A stretch of DNA of 64,000 nucleotides from NCBI GenBank assembly GCA_002239065.1, contig MPNO01000011.1:27628-91627 (forward strand), written 5' to 3'. This DNA comes from Defluviicoccus sp. bin129 (GTDB lineage: Bacteria; Pseudomonadota; Alphaproteobacteria; MPNO01). The translations under genes and the position numbers were made by a program. Below are positions 52,400 to 62,813 of the stretch, piece by piece (within the stretch, counting starts at the first letter, position 1; every line of letters begins with the position of its first letter). Below the pieces are notes generated by a model. The model was not told the DNA's origin, did no database searches, and saw only the letters and a list, made by a program, of their open reading frames with translations.

Positions 52400-52736
52400 G
52401 CCTGTCGATACCTCCGCGCGATCGGGAGCACGGTGAGCGCCGTTCGGCCATGGACCGGCTGCGGCAGCCCGGGCCTTGCCCGTTCCGCTTTCCGCGCGGG
52501 AGGCAAGAGACGGGGAGCGCGCGATGGTTCATGTCCGGTCGGATGCGTCTCCATACGAACCGGGCGATCTATCCGCCGCCACCTTTTGCGTCAACATTCG
52601 TACCGCCCGGCCGGGTACGGGAGGGGGCCGGCGCGCGACCCCTCCATATCTCGTAAATCAATGAAATTCCAGCTCTTTTCCCGGCTTCGCGGCGGGTCCG
52701 CGCGGTCCGTGCGGCCGATCGCCGCACGGCGCGGGA
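52400..52736. other. Intergenic region upstream of the globin gene
   Basis: About 340 bp. It should contain the promoter for the globin-PATAN pair. I see no convincing promoter hexamers, no RNA gene and no credible small gene. Slightly richer in A+T around 52545-52610 and 52645-52680. Confidence 0.4.
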
Positions 52737-53168
52737 TCACGGCGGATCCGGCTTTCCCGCGGCGGCGAGCCAGCGCCGGCAGGCGGCTTCCGGGTCGGCT
52801 TCCCCGGCGAGGTCGAGGGCAGCGGCGGCCTCGGTCTCGATACGCGCGCCGGCCGCCCGGGCGAGCGCCTCGAGCTTGCCGCGGACCGCCGGAGAGCCGG
52901 CGAAGCGGACGGTTCCGACCGACCGGCGCAGCGCGGCCAGCACCATGCCCGGCGAGTCGCCGCAATCGAGAACCGCGTCGATGGGGACGTCCGGATGGGC
53001 GCGACGGGCCGCGCGGACGATTTCGGCGAACCAGGCGGCCCCCGCATAGCCCGCGGCCGCGGGACCGCTGCCGAGACGGATGGCGGTCCCGAGAGCGGCC
53101 GCCGCGCGGGCCGCGGCGAGCGCGTGGTCGAGGCCGTGCACGACCACGGTCGGCTTGGGTCCCGGCAT
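52737..53168 (-). CDS. Uncharacterised conserved-looking protein
   Basis: 143 aa from the ATG at 53168 (MPGPKPTVVVHGLDHALAAA). Alternating alpha/beta pattern with VPIDAVLDCGDSPGMVLAAL and RFAGSPAVRGKLEALARAAG resembles a small Rossmann-like fold with no catalytic motif I can name. Divergent from the coiled-coil/zapA genes. Function unknown. Confidence 0.65.
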   Translation of the reverse strand: MPGPKPTVVVHGLDHALAAARAAAALGTAIRLGSGPAAAGYAGAAWFAEIVRAARRAHPDVPIDAVLDCGDSPGMVLAALRRSVGTVRFAGSPAVRGKLEALARAAGARIETEAAAALDLAGEADPEAACRRWLAAAGKPDPP

Positions 53169-53310
53169 CGCGCAACAGTGGACGGCGGGCCCCGGCCGAT
53201 CAACGGTTTCCGCCCGCCCGATTGCCCGCGCGATTGCCCGCGCGATTGACGGTCTTCCGATCTCCGGCGTAAGGTGCCGGGCCGTTGCCGGACCCAATTC
53301 ACGGGTGTAC

Positions 53311-53523
53311 ATGCCACGCCTCGACGAAGCGCAGGACAAGCTGGAAAGCGCCCTGGACAGGCTGGAGAACGCCCTGCGCGAGCGCTCCGGCGCCGACCCC
53401 CGGCTGGAGACCGAGCTCGGCGAGTCCCGCGCGCGCTGCACCAGGCTGGAGGGCGAGACCCGGGCGGTCTCCGAGCAGCTCGATGCCGCGATCTCCCGCC
53501 TGCGCGCCCTGATCCCGTCCTGA
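53311..53523 (+). CDS. Small coiled-coil protein (DUF4164-like) upstream of zapA
   Basis: 70 aa, almost entirely heptad coiled coil (LDEAQDKLESALDRLENAL, LEGETRAVSEQLDAAISRL). The ATG at 53311 is preceded closely by an alternative GTG at 53305. It lies 18 bp before zapA in the same direction; small coiled-coil genes of this kind often precede zapA in alphaproteobacteria. Probable cell-division accessory, inferred from context. Confidence 0.7.
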   Translation: MPRLDEAQDKLESALDRLENALRERSGADPRLETELGESRARCTRLEGETRAVSEQLDAAISRLRALIPS

Positions 53524-53541
53524 CGCCCGGGATCGGTCCGC

Positions 53542-53889
53542 ATGCCCGAGGTCGACCTCACCATCAACGGGCGCAGCTACCGGGTGGCCTGCGAGGAAGG
53601 CGAGGAAGAGCGCCTGTCCAGGCTCGGCGCCTATATCGACGACCGGGTGGAGGCGCTGGTCGCCCAGATCGGCCAGGTCGGCGACGCCAGGCTGCTGGTC
53701 ATGACCGGCCTGATGATCGCCGACGAGCTCGCCGAAGCCTATGGCGCCCTGTCCGAGGCGGGGATCGCCATACCCGAGGACGGCGAGCCGCGGAGCGCGG
53801 TCGGAGACCAGAAAAATACCCTCGCCGCGCGGATCGAGGATGCCGCCGCGCGCATCGAAAGCATTGCCGAGGCGATCTCCCAGTCCTAA
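53542..53889 (+). CDS. zapA: Cell division protein ZapA
   Basis: 115 aa. FtsZ-ring stabilising protein. The N-terminal globular part reads VDLTINGRSYRVACEEGEEE and YIDDRVEALVAQIGQVGDAR, then LLVMTGLMIADELAEA; the rest is coiled coil. Length and pattern are standard. Followed directly by the 6S RNA, the conserved order in proteobacteria. Confidence 0.92.
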   Translation: MPEVDLTINGRSYRVACEEGEEERLSRLGAYIDDRVEALVAQIGQVGDARLLVMTGLMIADELAEAYGALSEAGIAIPEDGEPRSAVGDQKNTLAARIEDAAARIESIAEAISQS

Positions 53890-53894
53890 ATTCC

Positions 53895-54050
53895 GCCCGG
53901 GCGGCGCTGCGCGGTGCGCGATGCCATTTATCCCTGGGGCCAATACAATCCTCTTGGGAGCTGTCCCTGCCGCGGTCGTGGCCGCGGTATATGGCGCCCA
54001 CCTGCGTTAGCAGGCCACAGAGGATATGCATGGCGGGACGGCCGCCGCGG
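53895..54050 (+). ncRNA. ssrS: 6S RNA
   Basis: Located between zapA and the 5-formyltetrahydrofolate cyclo-ligase gene, the classic ssrS position. GCCAT-TATCC (53923-53933) pairs with GGATA-ATGGC (54022-54034) as the closing stem. Conserved elements CCTGGGGCCAAT, GGCGCCCACCTGCGTTAGCA and GCCACAGAGGATA are present. The RNA mimics an open promoter and binds sigma-70 RNA polymerase. Ends are approximate. Confidence 0.85.
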
Positions 54051-54089
54051 CGTCGCCCGCCTGTTCCATCCGACGGTGGCGGAGGCGGC

Positions 54090-54674
54090 GTGACCCTCGC
54101 CGGGGACAAGAAGCGTTTGCGCGCGGAGATGGCCGGGGCGCGGCGGCGCGCCGCGGCGGATCCGGGCCCTGCCGCCCGCGCGGTGCGCGACCGCTTCCTC
54201 GCCCGGTTCGGCGACCGGGTCGCCGGCGCCGGGGTGTCCGCCTACTGGCCGATCGGCGACGAGCTCGACCCGCTGCCGCTGCTCCACGCCCTCGCGGGGC
54301 GCGGCGCGGTCTGCGCGCTGCCCGCCGTGATCGGCCCCGGCCGGCCGCTGGCGTTTCGCCGCTGGCGGCCCGGCGACGCGCTGGTCGAGGCGCGGTTCGG
54401 GCTGAGCGAGCCGCCCGGGACCGCGCCACCGGTCGCGCCCGACATCGTTGTGGCGCCGCTGCTCGCGGTCGATCGCGCCGGCCGCCGGCTGGGCTACGGC
54501 GGCGGCTATTACGACCGGACCATCGCGGCGCTGAGGTGCCGCGGCGCGGTGCTGGTGGTCGGGATCGGCTACGATGTCCAGATCCGCCCGTCCGTGCCGG
54601 AAGGCGCGGACGACCGGCGGGTCGACTGGGTGGTGAGCGAGAAACGGATATTCGAATGTTCGGAGGACACATGA
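54090..54674 (+). CDS. fau: 5-formyltetrahydrofolate cyclo-ligase
   Basis: 194 aa from a GTG at 54090 with GGAGG just upstream. KKRLRAEMAGARRR is the N-terminal substrate region, APLLAVDRAGRRLGYGGGYYDR carries the ATP/folate-binding hallmark GYGGGYYDR. Converts 5-formyl-THF to 5,10-methenyl-THF. Lies immediately downstream of the 6S RNA, as ygfA in E. coli. Confidence 0.94.
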   Translation: MTLAGDKKRLRAEMAGARRRAAADPGPAARAVRDRFLARFGDRVAGAGVSAYWPIGDELDPLPLLHALAGRGAVCALPAVIGPGRPLAFRRWRPGDALVEARFGLSEPPGTAPPVAPDIVVAPLLAVDRAGRRLGYGGGYYDRTIAALRCRGAVLVVGIGYDVQIRPSVPEGADDRRVDWVVSEKRIFECSEDT

Positions 54675-54684
54675 CGGGCTGGCG

Positions 54685-55500
54685 ATGCGGCTGCTGATCT
54701 GCGGCGACGTGGTGGGGCGGTCGGGGCGGAGCGTCGTGGGCGACGAATTGCCGCGGCTGCGCGAGACCCTCGACCTCGACTTCGTGATCGTCAACGGCGA
54801 GAACGCGGCCGGCGGGTTCGGCATCACGCCGAAGATCTGCGACCGGCTCTTCGAGTCCGGCGCGGATGTGATCACCACCGGCAACCACGTATTCGACCAG
54901 CGCGAGATCATCCCCCATTTCGACCGCGAGAAACGCCTGCTGCGGCCCGACAACTACCCGGCGGCGACCCCGGGCCGCGGCTGGGGCGTGTTCCCCGACC
55001 GGCGCGGCCGCAAGGTGCTGGTGCTGCACGCGATCGGCCGGCTGTTCATGGACCCGCTCGACGACCCGTTCGCCTTCGCGGCGCGGCGGCTCGCCGAGGA
55101 CGGGCTGATGCGCACCGTGTCGGCCATCGCGGTCGACTTTCACGGCGAGGCGACCAGCGAGAAGATGGCCTTCGCCCATTTTCTCGACGGCCGGGTGTCG
55201 TTCGTGGTCGGCACCCATACCCATGTGCCGACCGCCGATGCGCAGATCCTTCCCGGCGGCACCGCCTACCAGACCGATATCGGCATGTGCGGCGACTACG
55301 ACTCGGTGATCGGGATGAAGAAGGCGACCTCCGTCGAACGCTTCGTGCGCAAGATGCCCACCGCCAGGCTCGAGGCCGCCGACGGTCCGGCGACGCTGTG
55401 CGCCGCCTTTGTCGAGACCGACGATTCGACCGGATTGGCGGCGCGCATCGAGCCGCTGCGAATCGGCGGCCGGCTGAGCGGCGCGCTGCCGGACCGCTGA
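54685..55500 (+). CDS. ymdB: YmdB family metallophosphoesterase (TIGR00282)
   Basis: 271 aa. MRLLICGDVVGRSGR, FVIVNGENAAGGFGI, VITTGNHVFDQREI, VDFHGEATSEKMAF and VVGTHTHVPTAD provide the dinuclear metal ligands. Homologues hydrolyse 2',3'-cyclic nucleotides. 10 bp after fau in the same direction, a common alphaproteobacterial order. The 55501-55692 gap after it holds no gene I can see. Confidence 0.94.
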   Translation: MRLLICGDVVGRSGRSVVGDELPRLRETLDLDFVIVNGENAAGGFGITPKICDRLFESGADVITTGNHVFDQREIIPHFDREKRLLRPDNYPAATPGRGWGVFPDRRGRKVLVLHAIGRLFMDPLDDPFAFAARRLAEDGLMRTVSAIAVDFHGEATSEKMAFAHFLDGRVSFVVGTHTHVPTADAQILPGGTAYQTDIGMCGDYDSVIGMKKATSVERFVRKMPTARLEAADGPATLCAAFVETDDSTGLAARIEPLRIGGRLSGALPDR

Positions 55501-55692
55501 CGGCGCGCCGCCCGCATCGCTTTCGCGAGCAATGGCTTGGGCTTAGCCAAAAAATCGCCACATTGATCGTCGACAAGGGCGATCGTTCGTGGTGCGTTCC
55601 ACTCCGTCGGCGGCTGCGATAGGGTTCTCGACATTCGGAACCGGGCACGACGCGGACCCTTTCCGCGCACAGGGCCCGCGCAAAGGAATTGC

Positions 55693-56442
55693 ATGGCCGG
55701 CCACTCCAAATTCAAGAACATCATGCATCGCAAGAGCGCCCAGGACGCCAAGCGCTCGAAGCTGTTCACCCGGCTGATCCGCGAGCTCACGGTCGCCGCC
55801 CGCGCCGGCCTGCCCGACCCCGAGCAGAACCCCCGGCTGCGCTCGGCGGTGGCCGCCGCCAAGGCCGCCAATATGGGCGGCGAGACCATCGAGCGCGCCA
55901 TCCGGCGCGGCTCCGGCGCCGAGGACGGCGAGCAATACGACGAGATCCGCTACGAGGGTTACGGCCCGGGCGGCGTCGCGATCATCGCCGAGGCGCTGAC
56001 CGAGAACCGCAACCGGACGGCGGCGGAGGTCCGCGCCGCCTTCGCCAAGCATGGCGGCAATCTCGGCGAGACCAACAGCGTTTCCTTCATGTTCGACCGG
56101 GTCGGCGCGGTGCGCTACCCGGGCGGGTCGGCGTCCGGCGAGGCGATGTTCGAAGCCGCGCTCGAGGCCGGCGCGGCCGACGTGGAGTCGGCCGAGGACG
56201 GCCACGAGGTGCTGTGCGCGCCGGAGGACTTCAACGAGGTCCGCGAGGCGCTGGAAACCCGCTTCGGGGCGCCCGAGACGGCGGAGCTGGCGTGGCGGCC
56301 GTCGAGCACCGTCGAGGTCGACGAGGCGGGCGCGGAAAAGCTGTTCAGGCTGCTCGAGGCGCTCGAGGAAAGCGACGACGTGCAGTCGGTGGCGGCCAAT
56401 TTCAGCGTCGCCGACGACATCATGGCGAGACTGACCAGTTGA
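55693..56442 (+). CDS. yebC: YebC/PmpR family protein
   Basis: 249 aa. [20 protein letters not shown], the central [20 protein letters not shown] and [15 protein letters not shown] are diagnostic. Members are DNA-binding regulators or, as shown for some, translation factors that help ribosomes at polyproline. It precedes ruvCAB, with the ruvC TTG overlapping its stop (TTGA). Confidence 0.95.
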   Translation: MAGHSKFKNIMHRKSAQDAKRSKLFTRLIRELTVAARAGLPDPEQNPRLRSAVAAAKAANMGGETIERAIRRGSGAEDGEQYDEIRYEGYGPGGVAIIAEALTENRNRTAAEVRAAFAKHGGNLGETNSVSFMFDRVGAVRYPGGSASGEAMFEAALEAGAADVESAEDGHEVLCAPEDFNEVREALETRFGAPETAELAWRPSSTVEVDEAGAEKLFRLLEALEESDDVQSVAANFSVADDIMARLTS

Positions 56443-56963
56443 CCGGGCGCGAGACCCGGCTCCTCGGCCTCGATCCCGGGCTGCGGGCGACCGGCTGGGG
56501 GGTGATCGACGTGGACGGCAACCGGCTGACCCATGTGGCGGACGGCGCGGTGCGCCCGCCGACCGGGGGTCCGCTGGCCGCCCGGCTCGCTGCGCTCCAC
56601 CTCGCGCTCGCCCGGGTGATCGACGCCTACCGGCCCGACGAGGCGGCGGTGGAGGAGACCTTCGTCAACCGCAACCCCGCGTCCGCGCTGCGCCTCGGCC
56701 AGGCCCGCGGGGTGGTCCTGCTGGCGCCCGCCGGGGCCGGGCTGCCGGTCGCCGAGTACCCGGCCAACCTGGTCAAGAAATCGATCGTCGGCGCCGGCCA
56801 TGCCGACAAGGGGCAGATCGCGGCCATGGTGCGCGCCCTGCTCGCCATCCCCGGCGTCTCGTCGCCGGATGCCGGCGACGCGCTCGCGGTCGCGATATGC
56901 CATGCCCATCACCGCGCGACCGGCGCCCGCATCGCGGCATCCACCACCGGGGCGCGGCCGTGA
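56439..56963 (+). CDS. ruvC: Crossover junction endodeoxyribonuclease RuvC
   Basis: 174 aa from a TTG at 56439 coupled to the yebC stop; no ATG is present before the active site. The catalytic acids lie in [25 protein letters not shown] and the C-terminal [16 protein letters not shown]. Resolves Holliday junctions with RuvAB. The stop overlaps the ruvA GTG. Confidence 0.94.
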   Translation: MTGRETRLLGLDPGLRATGWGVIDVDGNRLTHVADGAVRPPTGGPLAARLAALHLALARVIDAYRPDEAAVEETFVNRNPASALRLGQARGVVLLAPAGAGLPVAEYPANLVKKSIVGAGHADKGQIAAMVRALLAIPGVSSPDAGDALAVAICHAHHRATGARIAASTTGARP

Positions 56964-57565
56964 TCGCCCGGCTCACCGGGCGGATCGATTCGACGTCCGC
57001 GGACTCGGCGGTGATCGACGTGGCCGGGGTGGGTTACCTGGTCTATTGCTCGGCGCGCACGCTCGACGCCCTGCCCGCGGCGGGCGAGGCGGCGAGTCTC
57101 CATGTCGAGACCCATGTGCGCGAGGATCACATCCACCTCTACGGTTTCGCCGAGCTCGCCGAGCGCGACTGGTTTCGCCTGCTGACCACCGTCCAGGGCG
57201 TCGGCACGCGGGTCGCGCTCGCCATCCTGTCGGCGCTCAGCGCGGGCCGCTTGGCCGATGCGCTGCTGGCCGGCGATGCGGACATGCTGACCCAGGCGCC
57301 GGGTGTCGGGAAGAGGCTCGCCGGGCGCATACTGGCCGAGCTCGGCGACAAGGCGATCCCCGCCCGCGACGCGCCGCCGGGCGCGGCCGGCGGCGCCGGG
57401 GACGGCCGGGCCGGCGCGGTCGACGATGCGGTCTCCGCGCTGGTCAATCTCGGCTACCGCCGGGGCGAGGCCTATGGCGCGGTGGCCGAGGCGGCGCGGG
57501 CGCTCGGGCCCTCGGTCGCGGTCGAGGCGCTGATCCGCGCCGGGCTCAGGGAGCTCGCCTCGTGA
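56960..57565 (+). CDS. ruvA: Holliday junction branch migration protein RuvA
   Basis: 201 aa from the GTG at 56960. N-terminal OB fold ([35 protein letters not shown]), helix-hairpin-helix region with [20 protein letters not shown] and [19 protein letters not shown], and the C-terminal RuvB-binding domain ([19 protein letters not shown]). Coupled on both sides by GTGA overlaps. Confidence 0.96.
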   Translation: MIARLTGRIDSTSADSAVIDVAGVGYLVYCSARTLDALPAAGEAASLHVETHVREDHIHLYGFAELAERDWFRLLTTVQGVGTRVALAILSALSAGRLADALLAGDADMLTQAPGVGKRLAGRILAELGDKAIPARDAPPGAAGGAGDGRAGAVDDAVSALVNLGYRRGEAYGAVAEAARALGPSVAVEALIRAGLRELAS

Positions 57566-58617
57566 CCGCGGAGCGGCAGACCGCGGCGGCCCACGACGCG
57601 GACGGCGATGTCGGTGAAGCCGCGCTGCGCCCGCGCCGGCTCGACGCGTTCATCGGCCAGGAGCGGCTGCGCCGCAACCTCGCCGTCTTCATCGACGCGG
57701 CGCGGGCGCGCGAGGAGCCGCTCGACCACGTCCTGCTGCACGGCCCGCCCGGCCTCGGCAAGACCACGCTGGCCCAGATCGTCGCCCGCGAGCTCGGCGT
57801 CGGGTTCCGCGCCACCTCGGGCCCGGTGCTGGCGCGCGCCGGCGACCTCGCCGCCGTGCTGACCAACCTGGAAACCCGCGACGTCCTGTTCATCGACGAG
57901 ATCCACCGCCTCCACCCGGCGGTCGAGGAGGTCCTCTACCCGGCGATGGAGGACTTCCAGCTCGACCTGATCATCGGCGCCGGCCCGGCGGCGCGCTCGG
58001 TGCGGATCGACCTGCAGCGCTTCACCCTGATCGGGGCGACGACCCGGGCCGGGCTGGTCGCGACCCCGCTGCGCGACCGCTTCGGGATCCCGCTCAGGCT
58101 CGATTTCTACACCGACGCCGAGCTCGAGGTGATCGTCCAGCGCGGCGCCCGGCTGCTCGACATCGGGATCACCGCCGACGGCGCGACGGAGGTCGCCCGG
58201 CGGTCGCGCGGCACGCCCAGAATCGCCGGCCGGCTGCTGCGCCGGCTGCGCGATTTCGCCGCGGTCGACGGGGCGGACGGGATCGACGCGTCGCTCGCCG
58301 ATAGCGGGCTCGCCAGGCTGGAAGTCGATCGCCTCGGCCTCGATCTGATGGACCGGCGCTATCTCGACTGCATCGCCACCAACTACGCCGGCGGCCCGGT
58401 CGGGGTCGACACGCTGGCGGCGGCGCTGTCCGAGCAGCGCGACGCGATCGAGGAGGTGATCGAACCCTTCCTGATCCAGCAGGGGCTGGTCCGGCGCACC
58501 GCGCGCGGGCGCATGCTCGCCGACCGGGCGTTCCGCCATCTCGGCGTGGCGCCGCCGCCGCGCGACGCGGACCAGCTCGACCTGTTGCGCGCCGGCGGGA
58601 CGCCGGGCGATGGTTGA
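57562..58617 (+). CDS. ruvB: Holliday junction branch migration ATPase RuvB
   Basis: 351 aa from the GTG at 57562. AAA+ motor: [18 protein letters not shown], Walker [14 protein letters not shown], Walker [12 protein letters not shown], sensor 1 [10 protein letters not shown], arginine finger region PLRDRFG, sensor 2 [16 protein letters not shown]-terminal winged helix ends [17 protein letters not shown]. Overlaps ybgC by 8 bp. Confidence 0.97.
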   Translation: MTAERQTAAAHDADGDVGEAALRPRRLDAFIGQERLRRNLAVFIDAARAREEPLDHVLLHGPPGLGKTTLAQIVARELGVGFRATSGPVLARAGDLAAVLTNLETRDVLFIDEIHRLHPAVEEVLYPAMEDFQLDLIIGAGPAARSVRIDLQRFTLIGATTRAGLVATPLRDRFGIPLRLDFYTDAELEVIVQRGARLLDIGITADGATEVARRSRGTPRIAGRLLRRLRDFAAVDGADGIDASLADSGLARLEVDRLGLDLMDRRYLDCIATNYAGGPVGVDTLAAALSEQRDAIEEVIEPFLIQQGLVRRTARGRMLADRAFRHLGVAPPPRDADQLDLLRAGGTPGDG

Positions 58618-59098
58618 GCCGGGGGTCGAGCCGGGGGTGGGGCCGGTGAGCGGCGTTCTGCGGGGCGCGGAGCATGTCTACCGGCTGCGCGTCTATTTCG
58701 AGGACACCGACGCGGCGGGCATCGTCTACTACGCGAGCTACCTCCGCATGGCCGAGCGCGCGCGGACCGAGATGATGCGCCTGCTCGGCGCCGACCACGC
58801 GGGCATGATGCGCGATGACGGGCTGGTGCTCGCGGTGCGCCGATGCGCCATCGAATACCTGGCCCCGGCCCGGCTCGACGACGTGCTGGAGATCCGCTCC
58901 GGCCTGGTCGAAATCGGCGGCGCCAGCCTGCGCGCCCGCCAGACCGTCCATCGCGGCGGCGAGGTGCTGGCGCGCATCGACCTGCGGCTGGCCTGCGTGA
59001 GCGATACCGGCCGCCCGGCGCGGTTCCCGGCGCGGCTTCGTTCGGCGCTCGCCGGGCCCGGCCGCGCCGTCCCCCCCGTTTCGATTCAGCGAGTGTGA
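58610..59098 (+). CDS. ybgC: YbgC-like acyl-CoA thioesterase (tol-pal cluster)
   Basis: 162 aa hotdog-fold thioesterase. [20 protein letters not shown] contains the catalytic Asp, followed by [14 protein letters not shown]. The ATG at 58610 overlaps the end of ruvB; the first 20 residues ([10 protein letters not shown]) are a low-complexity addition. First gene of the ybgC-tolQRAB-pal-cpoB cluster. Confidence 0.92.
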   Translation: MVEPGVEPGVGPVSGVLRGAEHVYRLRVYFEDTDAAGIVYYASYLRMAERARTEMMRLLGADHAGMMRDDGLVLAVRRCAIEYLAPARLDDVLEIRSGLVEIGGASLRARQTVHRGGEVLARIDLRLACVSDTGRPARFPARLRSALAGPGRAVPPVSIQRV

Positions 59099-59100
59099 CC

Positions 59101-59820
59101 ATGCAGTTTCTCGAATCCGCGGATCTTGCCGGCTCGATTGCCGGCGACCTGTCGATCTGGAGCCTGTTCCTGCAGGCCGACATCGTCGTCCAGATCGTCA
59201 TGGTCCTGTTGATCGCGGCCTCGTTCTGGTGCTGGGCGGTGATCTTCGAGAAGGTGCTGCGCATGCGCCGCCTCGACCGCCAGGCCGGGTCTTTCGAGGA
59301 GCGGTTCTGGTCCGGGGGGTCGCTCGACGACCTGTTCGAACGCATCGGCCAGCGCCCCGACGACCCGATGTCGGCGATCTTCGTGGCCGCGATGCGCGAA
59401 TGGCGGCGCTCGACCGAGCGCGGCGTGCCGGTCGAGGATTCGCGGCTGACGCTGACCGGGCGCATCGACCGGGTGATGGAGATCGCGCTGGGCCGCGAGC
59501 TGCACCATCTGGAACGCTACATGACCTTCCTCGCCTCGGTCGGCGCGACGGCGCCGTTCATCGGCCTGTTCGGCACCGTCTGGGGCATCATGAACAGCTT
59601 TCAGGCGATCGCGCTGACCAAGAACACCTCGCTCGCCGTGGTCGCGCCCGGCATCGCCGAGGCGCTGTTCGCCACCGCGCTGGGCCTGATCGCCGCGATC
59701 CCGGCGGTGATCGGCTACAACAAGCTCAACAACGACATTTCGCGCTACGCGGCCAGGCTCGAATCGTTTTCCGGCGAGTTCTCCGCCATCCTGTCGCGCC
59801 AGGCCGAGGCGAGGGGCTGA
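59101..59820 (+). CDS. tolQ: Tol-Pal system protein TolQ
   Basis: 239 aa inner-membrane proton-channel subunit. First helix [20 protein letters not shown], then the conserved core [20 protein letters not shown], followed by [20 protein letters not shown]. It works with TolR to energise TolA. Separated from ybgC by 2 bp and from tolR by 3 bp. Confidence 0.96.
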   Translation: MQFLESADLAGSIAGDLSIWSLFLQADIVVQIVMVLLIAASFWCWAVIFEKVLRMRRLDRQAGSFEERFWSGGSLDDLFERIGQRPDDPMSAIFVAAMREWRRSTERGVPVEDSRLTLTGRIDRVMEIALGRELHHLERYMTFLASVGATAPFIGLFGTVWGIMNSFQAIALTKNTSLAVVAPGIAEALFATALGLIAAIPAVIGYNKLNNDISRYAARLESFSGEFSAILSRQAEARG

Positions 59821-59823
59821 ACC

Positions 59824-60300
59824 GTGGCGATCCCCGTCGGCAACGGCTCGGCGACCCGCCAGGGACGGCGGATGGCCAGGTACCGCCCGATGAGCGAGAT
59901 CAACGTCACGCCCTTCGTCGACGTGATGCTGGTTCTCCTGGTGGTGTTCATGATCACCGCGCCGCTGCTCACCGTCGGCGTTCCGGTCGACCTGCCCGAG
60001 ACCGCCGCCTCCCGCATGGTGGGTCAGGACGAGCCCCTGGTGATCACCGTGCGGGCCGACGGCGCGGTCTATATCCAGGACACCGAGATCGAATTGCCGC
60101 GGCTGATCCCGCGCCTCGCCGCGATCACCGAGAACAAGAAGGACACGCGCATTTTCGTGCGCGGAGACAAGGCGGTCCCCTACGGCCGGGTGATGGAGAT
60201 CATGGGGTCGGTCAACCTGGCCGGCTTCCGGCGCGTCGCCCTGATCACCCAGCTGCCGCGCGAGGGCGAGGCCGGGCCGTCGGACCGGGCGGAGCGTTGA
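59824..60300 (+). CDS. tolR: Tol-Pal system protein TolR
   Basis: 158 aa from a GTG at 59824. [20 protein letters not shown] holds the single transmembrane helix with the essential Asp. The periplasmic domain has [18 protein letters not shown] and [19 protein letters not shown]. Usual length. Confidence 0.96.
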   Translation: MAIPVGNGSATRQGRRMARYRPMSEINVTPFVDVMLVLLVVFMITAPLLTVGVPVDLPETAASRMVGQDEPLVITVRADGAVYIQDTEIELPRLIPRLAAITENKKDTRIFVRGDKAVPYGRVMEIMGSVNLAGFRRVALITQLPREGEAGPSDRAER

Positions 60301-60303
60301 GCG

Positions 60304-61299
60304 GTGCGCGCGGGCATCTCGCTATCCGCCGGACTCCATGCGGGGGCGATCGCCATCGCGCTGGTCGGCCTGCCCTCGTTCCTCGACCGCGAGGCGCCCG
60401 CCGAGATGGTGGTCGCGGTCGCAGTGGTGGCGGAAGCGGAGGCGGTCGAGCCCGGGCCGGAGCCCGAGCCCCCGCCTGTCGAGCCGGAACCCGCGCCACC
60501 CAAGCCGGAACCGCCGCCTCCCGAGCCCGAGCCTCCGCCGCCGCCCCCCGAGCCCGAGCCGCCGCCGCCGCCTCCCGAGCCCGAGCCACCGCCGCCGCCG
60601 CCCGAGCCCGAACCACCGCCGCCGCCTCCCGAGCCCGAGCCACCGCCGCCGCCTCCCGAGCCCGAGCCACCGCCGCCGCCGGAGCCCGAACCACCGCCGC
60701 CGCCCCCGGAACCGGAGCCGAAACCCGAGCCGAAACCCAAGCCGCCGCCCGGCCCGAAGCCGGCCGAGGCGCCGCCGGCGCCGCAAGCCAAGCCCAAACC
60801 GCCCGAGCGCCAGGTCGCCAGGGCGGTCCCGGCGCCCCGGCGCAAGCCCAGACCGCCGCCGGATGCGTTCGACACCCTGCTCCGCGACCTGGAGCGGCAA
60901 CGCAAGACCGCCAGCCAGGCGCCGCGCCGCCAGGCCAGGCCCGCCCCGGCGCGGGACCGGCAGGGCGGGATCGACCGGCGGCGCCTGATCGAGGGGCTGG
61001 TCCAGCGCATCCGCGAGCAGGTGTGGCCCTGCTGGAATCCGCCGATCGGGATCAAGGACGCCCACAGGCTGCGGGTCGCGATCAGAATCGAGCTCAACCC
61101 CGACGGGACGCTGATCGGCCGCCCGCGTATTGTCGATGGCCGGAGACTGAACGCCGATCCGGTCTTCCGGGCCTATGCGGAGAGCGCGGTCCGGGCGTTG
61201 CAGAACCCGGACTGCCGACCGCTCCGCCTGCCGCTCGAATCCTACCGGGCGTGGCGGCAAATTTCCCTAAACTTCGACACCAGGGAGTTATTGCAATGA
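60304..61299 (+). CDS. tolA: TolA-like protein with long Glu-Pro repeat linker
   Basis: 331 aa from a GTG at 60304. N-terminal membrane anchor (about 5-24), then a Pro/Glu linker (about 55-145) of repeated EPEPPPPPP units, a Lys/Pro region, and a C-terminal TolA/TonB-like domain with [20 protein letters not shown] and [13 protein letters not shown]. Proline-rich linkers replace the Ala/Lys helix of enteric TolA. Translation of such runs should need EF-P. The stop overlaps the tolB ATG (ATGA). Confidence 0.92.
   Translation: MRAGISLSAGLHAGAIAIALVGLPSFLDREAPAEMVVAVAVVAEAEAVEPGPEPEPPPVEPEPAPPKPEPPPPEPEPPPPPPEPEPPPPPPEPEPPPPPPEPEPPPPPPEPEPPPPPPEPEPPPPPEPEPPPPPPEPEPKPEPKPKPPPGPKPAEAPPAPQAKPKPPERQVARAVPAPRRKPRPPPDAFDTLLRDLERQRKTASQAPRRQARPAPARDRQGGIDRRRLIEGLVQRIREQVWPCWNPPIGIKDAHRLRVAIRIELNPDGTLIGRPRIVDGRRLNADPVFRAYAESAVRALQNPDCRPLRLPLESYRAWRQISLNFDTRELLQ
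60517..60725 (+). repeat. Tandem 27-bp-type repeats encoding (EPEPPPPPP)n
   Basis: About seven units of GAGCCCGAGCC followed by CCG/CCT proline codons. Units vary at synonymous sites and one or two are shortened, so the repeat number is likely to change between strains. Confidence 0.8.
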
Positions 61300-62648
61300 A
61301 GACATTTCGCCATCTCGGTCCGCGGCGTCCGATCCGCTTCGCCGCGCTGGCTTGCGCCGCGGCGCTGGCGATGGCGATGCCCGCCAATGCCCAGCTCCGG
61401 GTGGACATCACCCGCGGCAAGGTGGAGCCGTTGCCGATCGCGGTTCCCGACTTCCAGGGCGAGGACCCGGGCAGCGCGGCCTATGGCAGGCAGGTCGCCG
61501 AGGTGATCGCCAACGATCTGGCCCGGTCCGGGCTGTTCCGCCCGATCGACAAGCGGGCCTTCATCCAGGCCCCCGCCGATATCGGCGTCCAGCCGCGCTT
61601 CGGCGACTGGCGGCTGATCAACGCCCAGGCGCTGGTCAACGGCCTGGCCAGGGTCGAGCAGGACGGCCGGCTGGCCGTCGAGTTCAGGCTGTGGGACGTG
61701 TTCGCCCAGCAGCAGATGATCGGCACGCGATACCGCACGACGCCGGACAACTGGCGGGTGGTCGCGCACCGGATCGCCGACAAGATCTACCAGCGGATCA
61801 CCGGCGAGAGCGGCTATTTCGATTCCCGCGTCGTCTATGTCGACGAGTCGGGCCCCGCCGCGCGCCGCATCAAGCGGCTGGCGATCATGGACCAGGACGG
61901 CGCCAACCACCGCTATCTGACCAGCGGCGAGCATCTCGTGCTGACGCCGCGCTTCTCGCCGACCGAGCAGGAGATCACCTTCCTCTCCTTCGTCAACAAC
62001 CGGCCCCGGGTCTACGTCTACAACATCGACACCGGCCAGCAGGAAGTGCTGGGCGACTTCCCCGGCATGACCTTCGCGCCGCGCTTCTCGCCCGACGGCA
62101 CCACCGTGATCATGAGCATGGCGCGCAACGGCAATTCCGAGATCTACGCCATGGACCTGCGCACCCGGCGGGTGCGCAGGCTGACCAACCACCCGGCGAT
62201 CGACACCTCGCCCTCGGTCTCTCCCGACGGCAAGCGCCTGGTGTTCAACTCGGATCGCAGCGGGCAGCAGCAGATCTACGTGATGGACATCGAAGGGGGG
62301 AACGCGCGGCGCGTGAGCTTCGGCGACGGGCGCTACGCGACCCCCGTCTGGTCGCCGCGCGGCGACCTGGTCGCCTTCACCAAGATCAACCGCGGCCGGT
62401 TCTCGATCGGCGTGATGCGGCCCGACGGCACGGGCGAGCGCATCCTGGTCACCGATTTCCTGGTCGAGGGGCCGACCTGGGCGCCCAACGGCCGGGTGCT
62501 GATGTATTTCCGCCAGCCGCGCGCCCGGCCGGGGGCGAAGAGGCCGGGGCCGCGGCTCTTTTCGATCGACCTCACCGGGCACAACGAACGCGAGATCGAC
62601 ACGCCGCGCGATGCCTCGGACCCGGCATGGTCGCCGCTCAAGCGCTGA
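61296..62648 (+). CDS. tolB: Tol-Pal system beta-propeller protein TolB
   Basis: 450 aa periplasmic protein. Signal peptide about 1-32 ([19 protein letters not shown]). N-terminal domain [18 protein letters not shown], then the six-blade propeller with [54 protein letters not shown] and [15 protein letters not shown]. Binds Pal and TolA. Confidence 0.97.
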   Translation: MKTFRHLGPRRPIRFAALACAAALAMAMPANAQLRVDITRGKVEPLPIAVPDFQGEDPGSAAYGRQVAEVIANDLARSGLFRPIDKRAFIQAPADIGVQPRFGDWRLINAQALVNGLARVEQDGRLAVEFRLWDVFAQQQMIGTRYRTTPDNWRVVAHRIADKIYQRITGESGYFDSRVVYVDESGPAARRIKRLAIMDQDGANHRYLTSGEHLVLTPRFSPTEQEITFLSFVNNRPRVYVYNIDTGQQEVLGDFPGMTFAPRFSPDGTTVIMSMARNGNSEIYAMDLRTRRVRRLTNHPAIDTSPSVSPDGKRLVFNSDRSGQQQIYVMDIEGGNARRVSFGDGRYATPVWSPRGDLVAFTKINRGRFSIGVMRPDGTGERILVTDFLVEGPTWAPNGRVLMYFRQPRARPGAKRPGPRLFSIDLTGHNEREIDTPRDASDPAWSPLKR

Positions 62649-62813
62649 CCTGCGACAAAATGCCGCACCCGTGGCAACAACCGGCCGCGGGCCGGACATC
62701 GGGTGCAGGCGTAGGCGTCTGTTGAATTCCAACCGTCCGGGCGTCATATTGCGGCGGTCCGACAGCGCCCGCGTCGCAAGCCGACGGGCGCCTGACTTCT
62801 GGGGAACGGTTCC

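Noticed and set aside
60517..60725. CRISPR-like or intergenic repeat array
   Set aside because: Repeats are in frame inside tolA and encode Glu-Pro units with no unique spacers.
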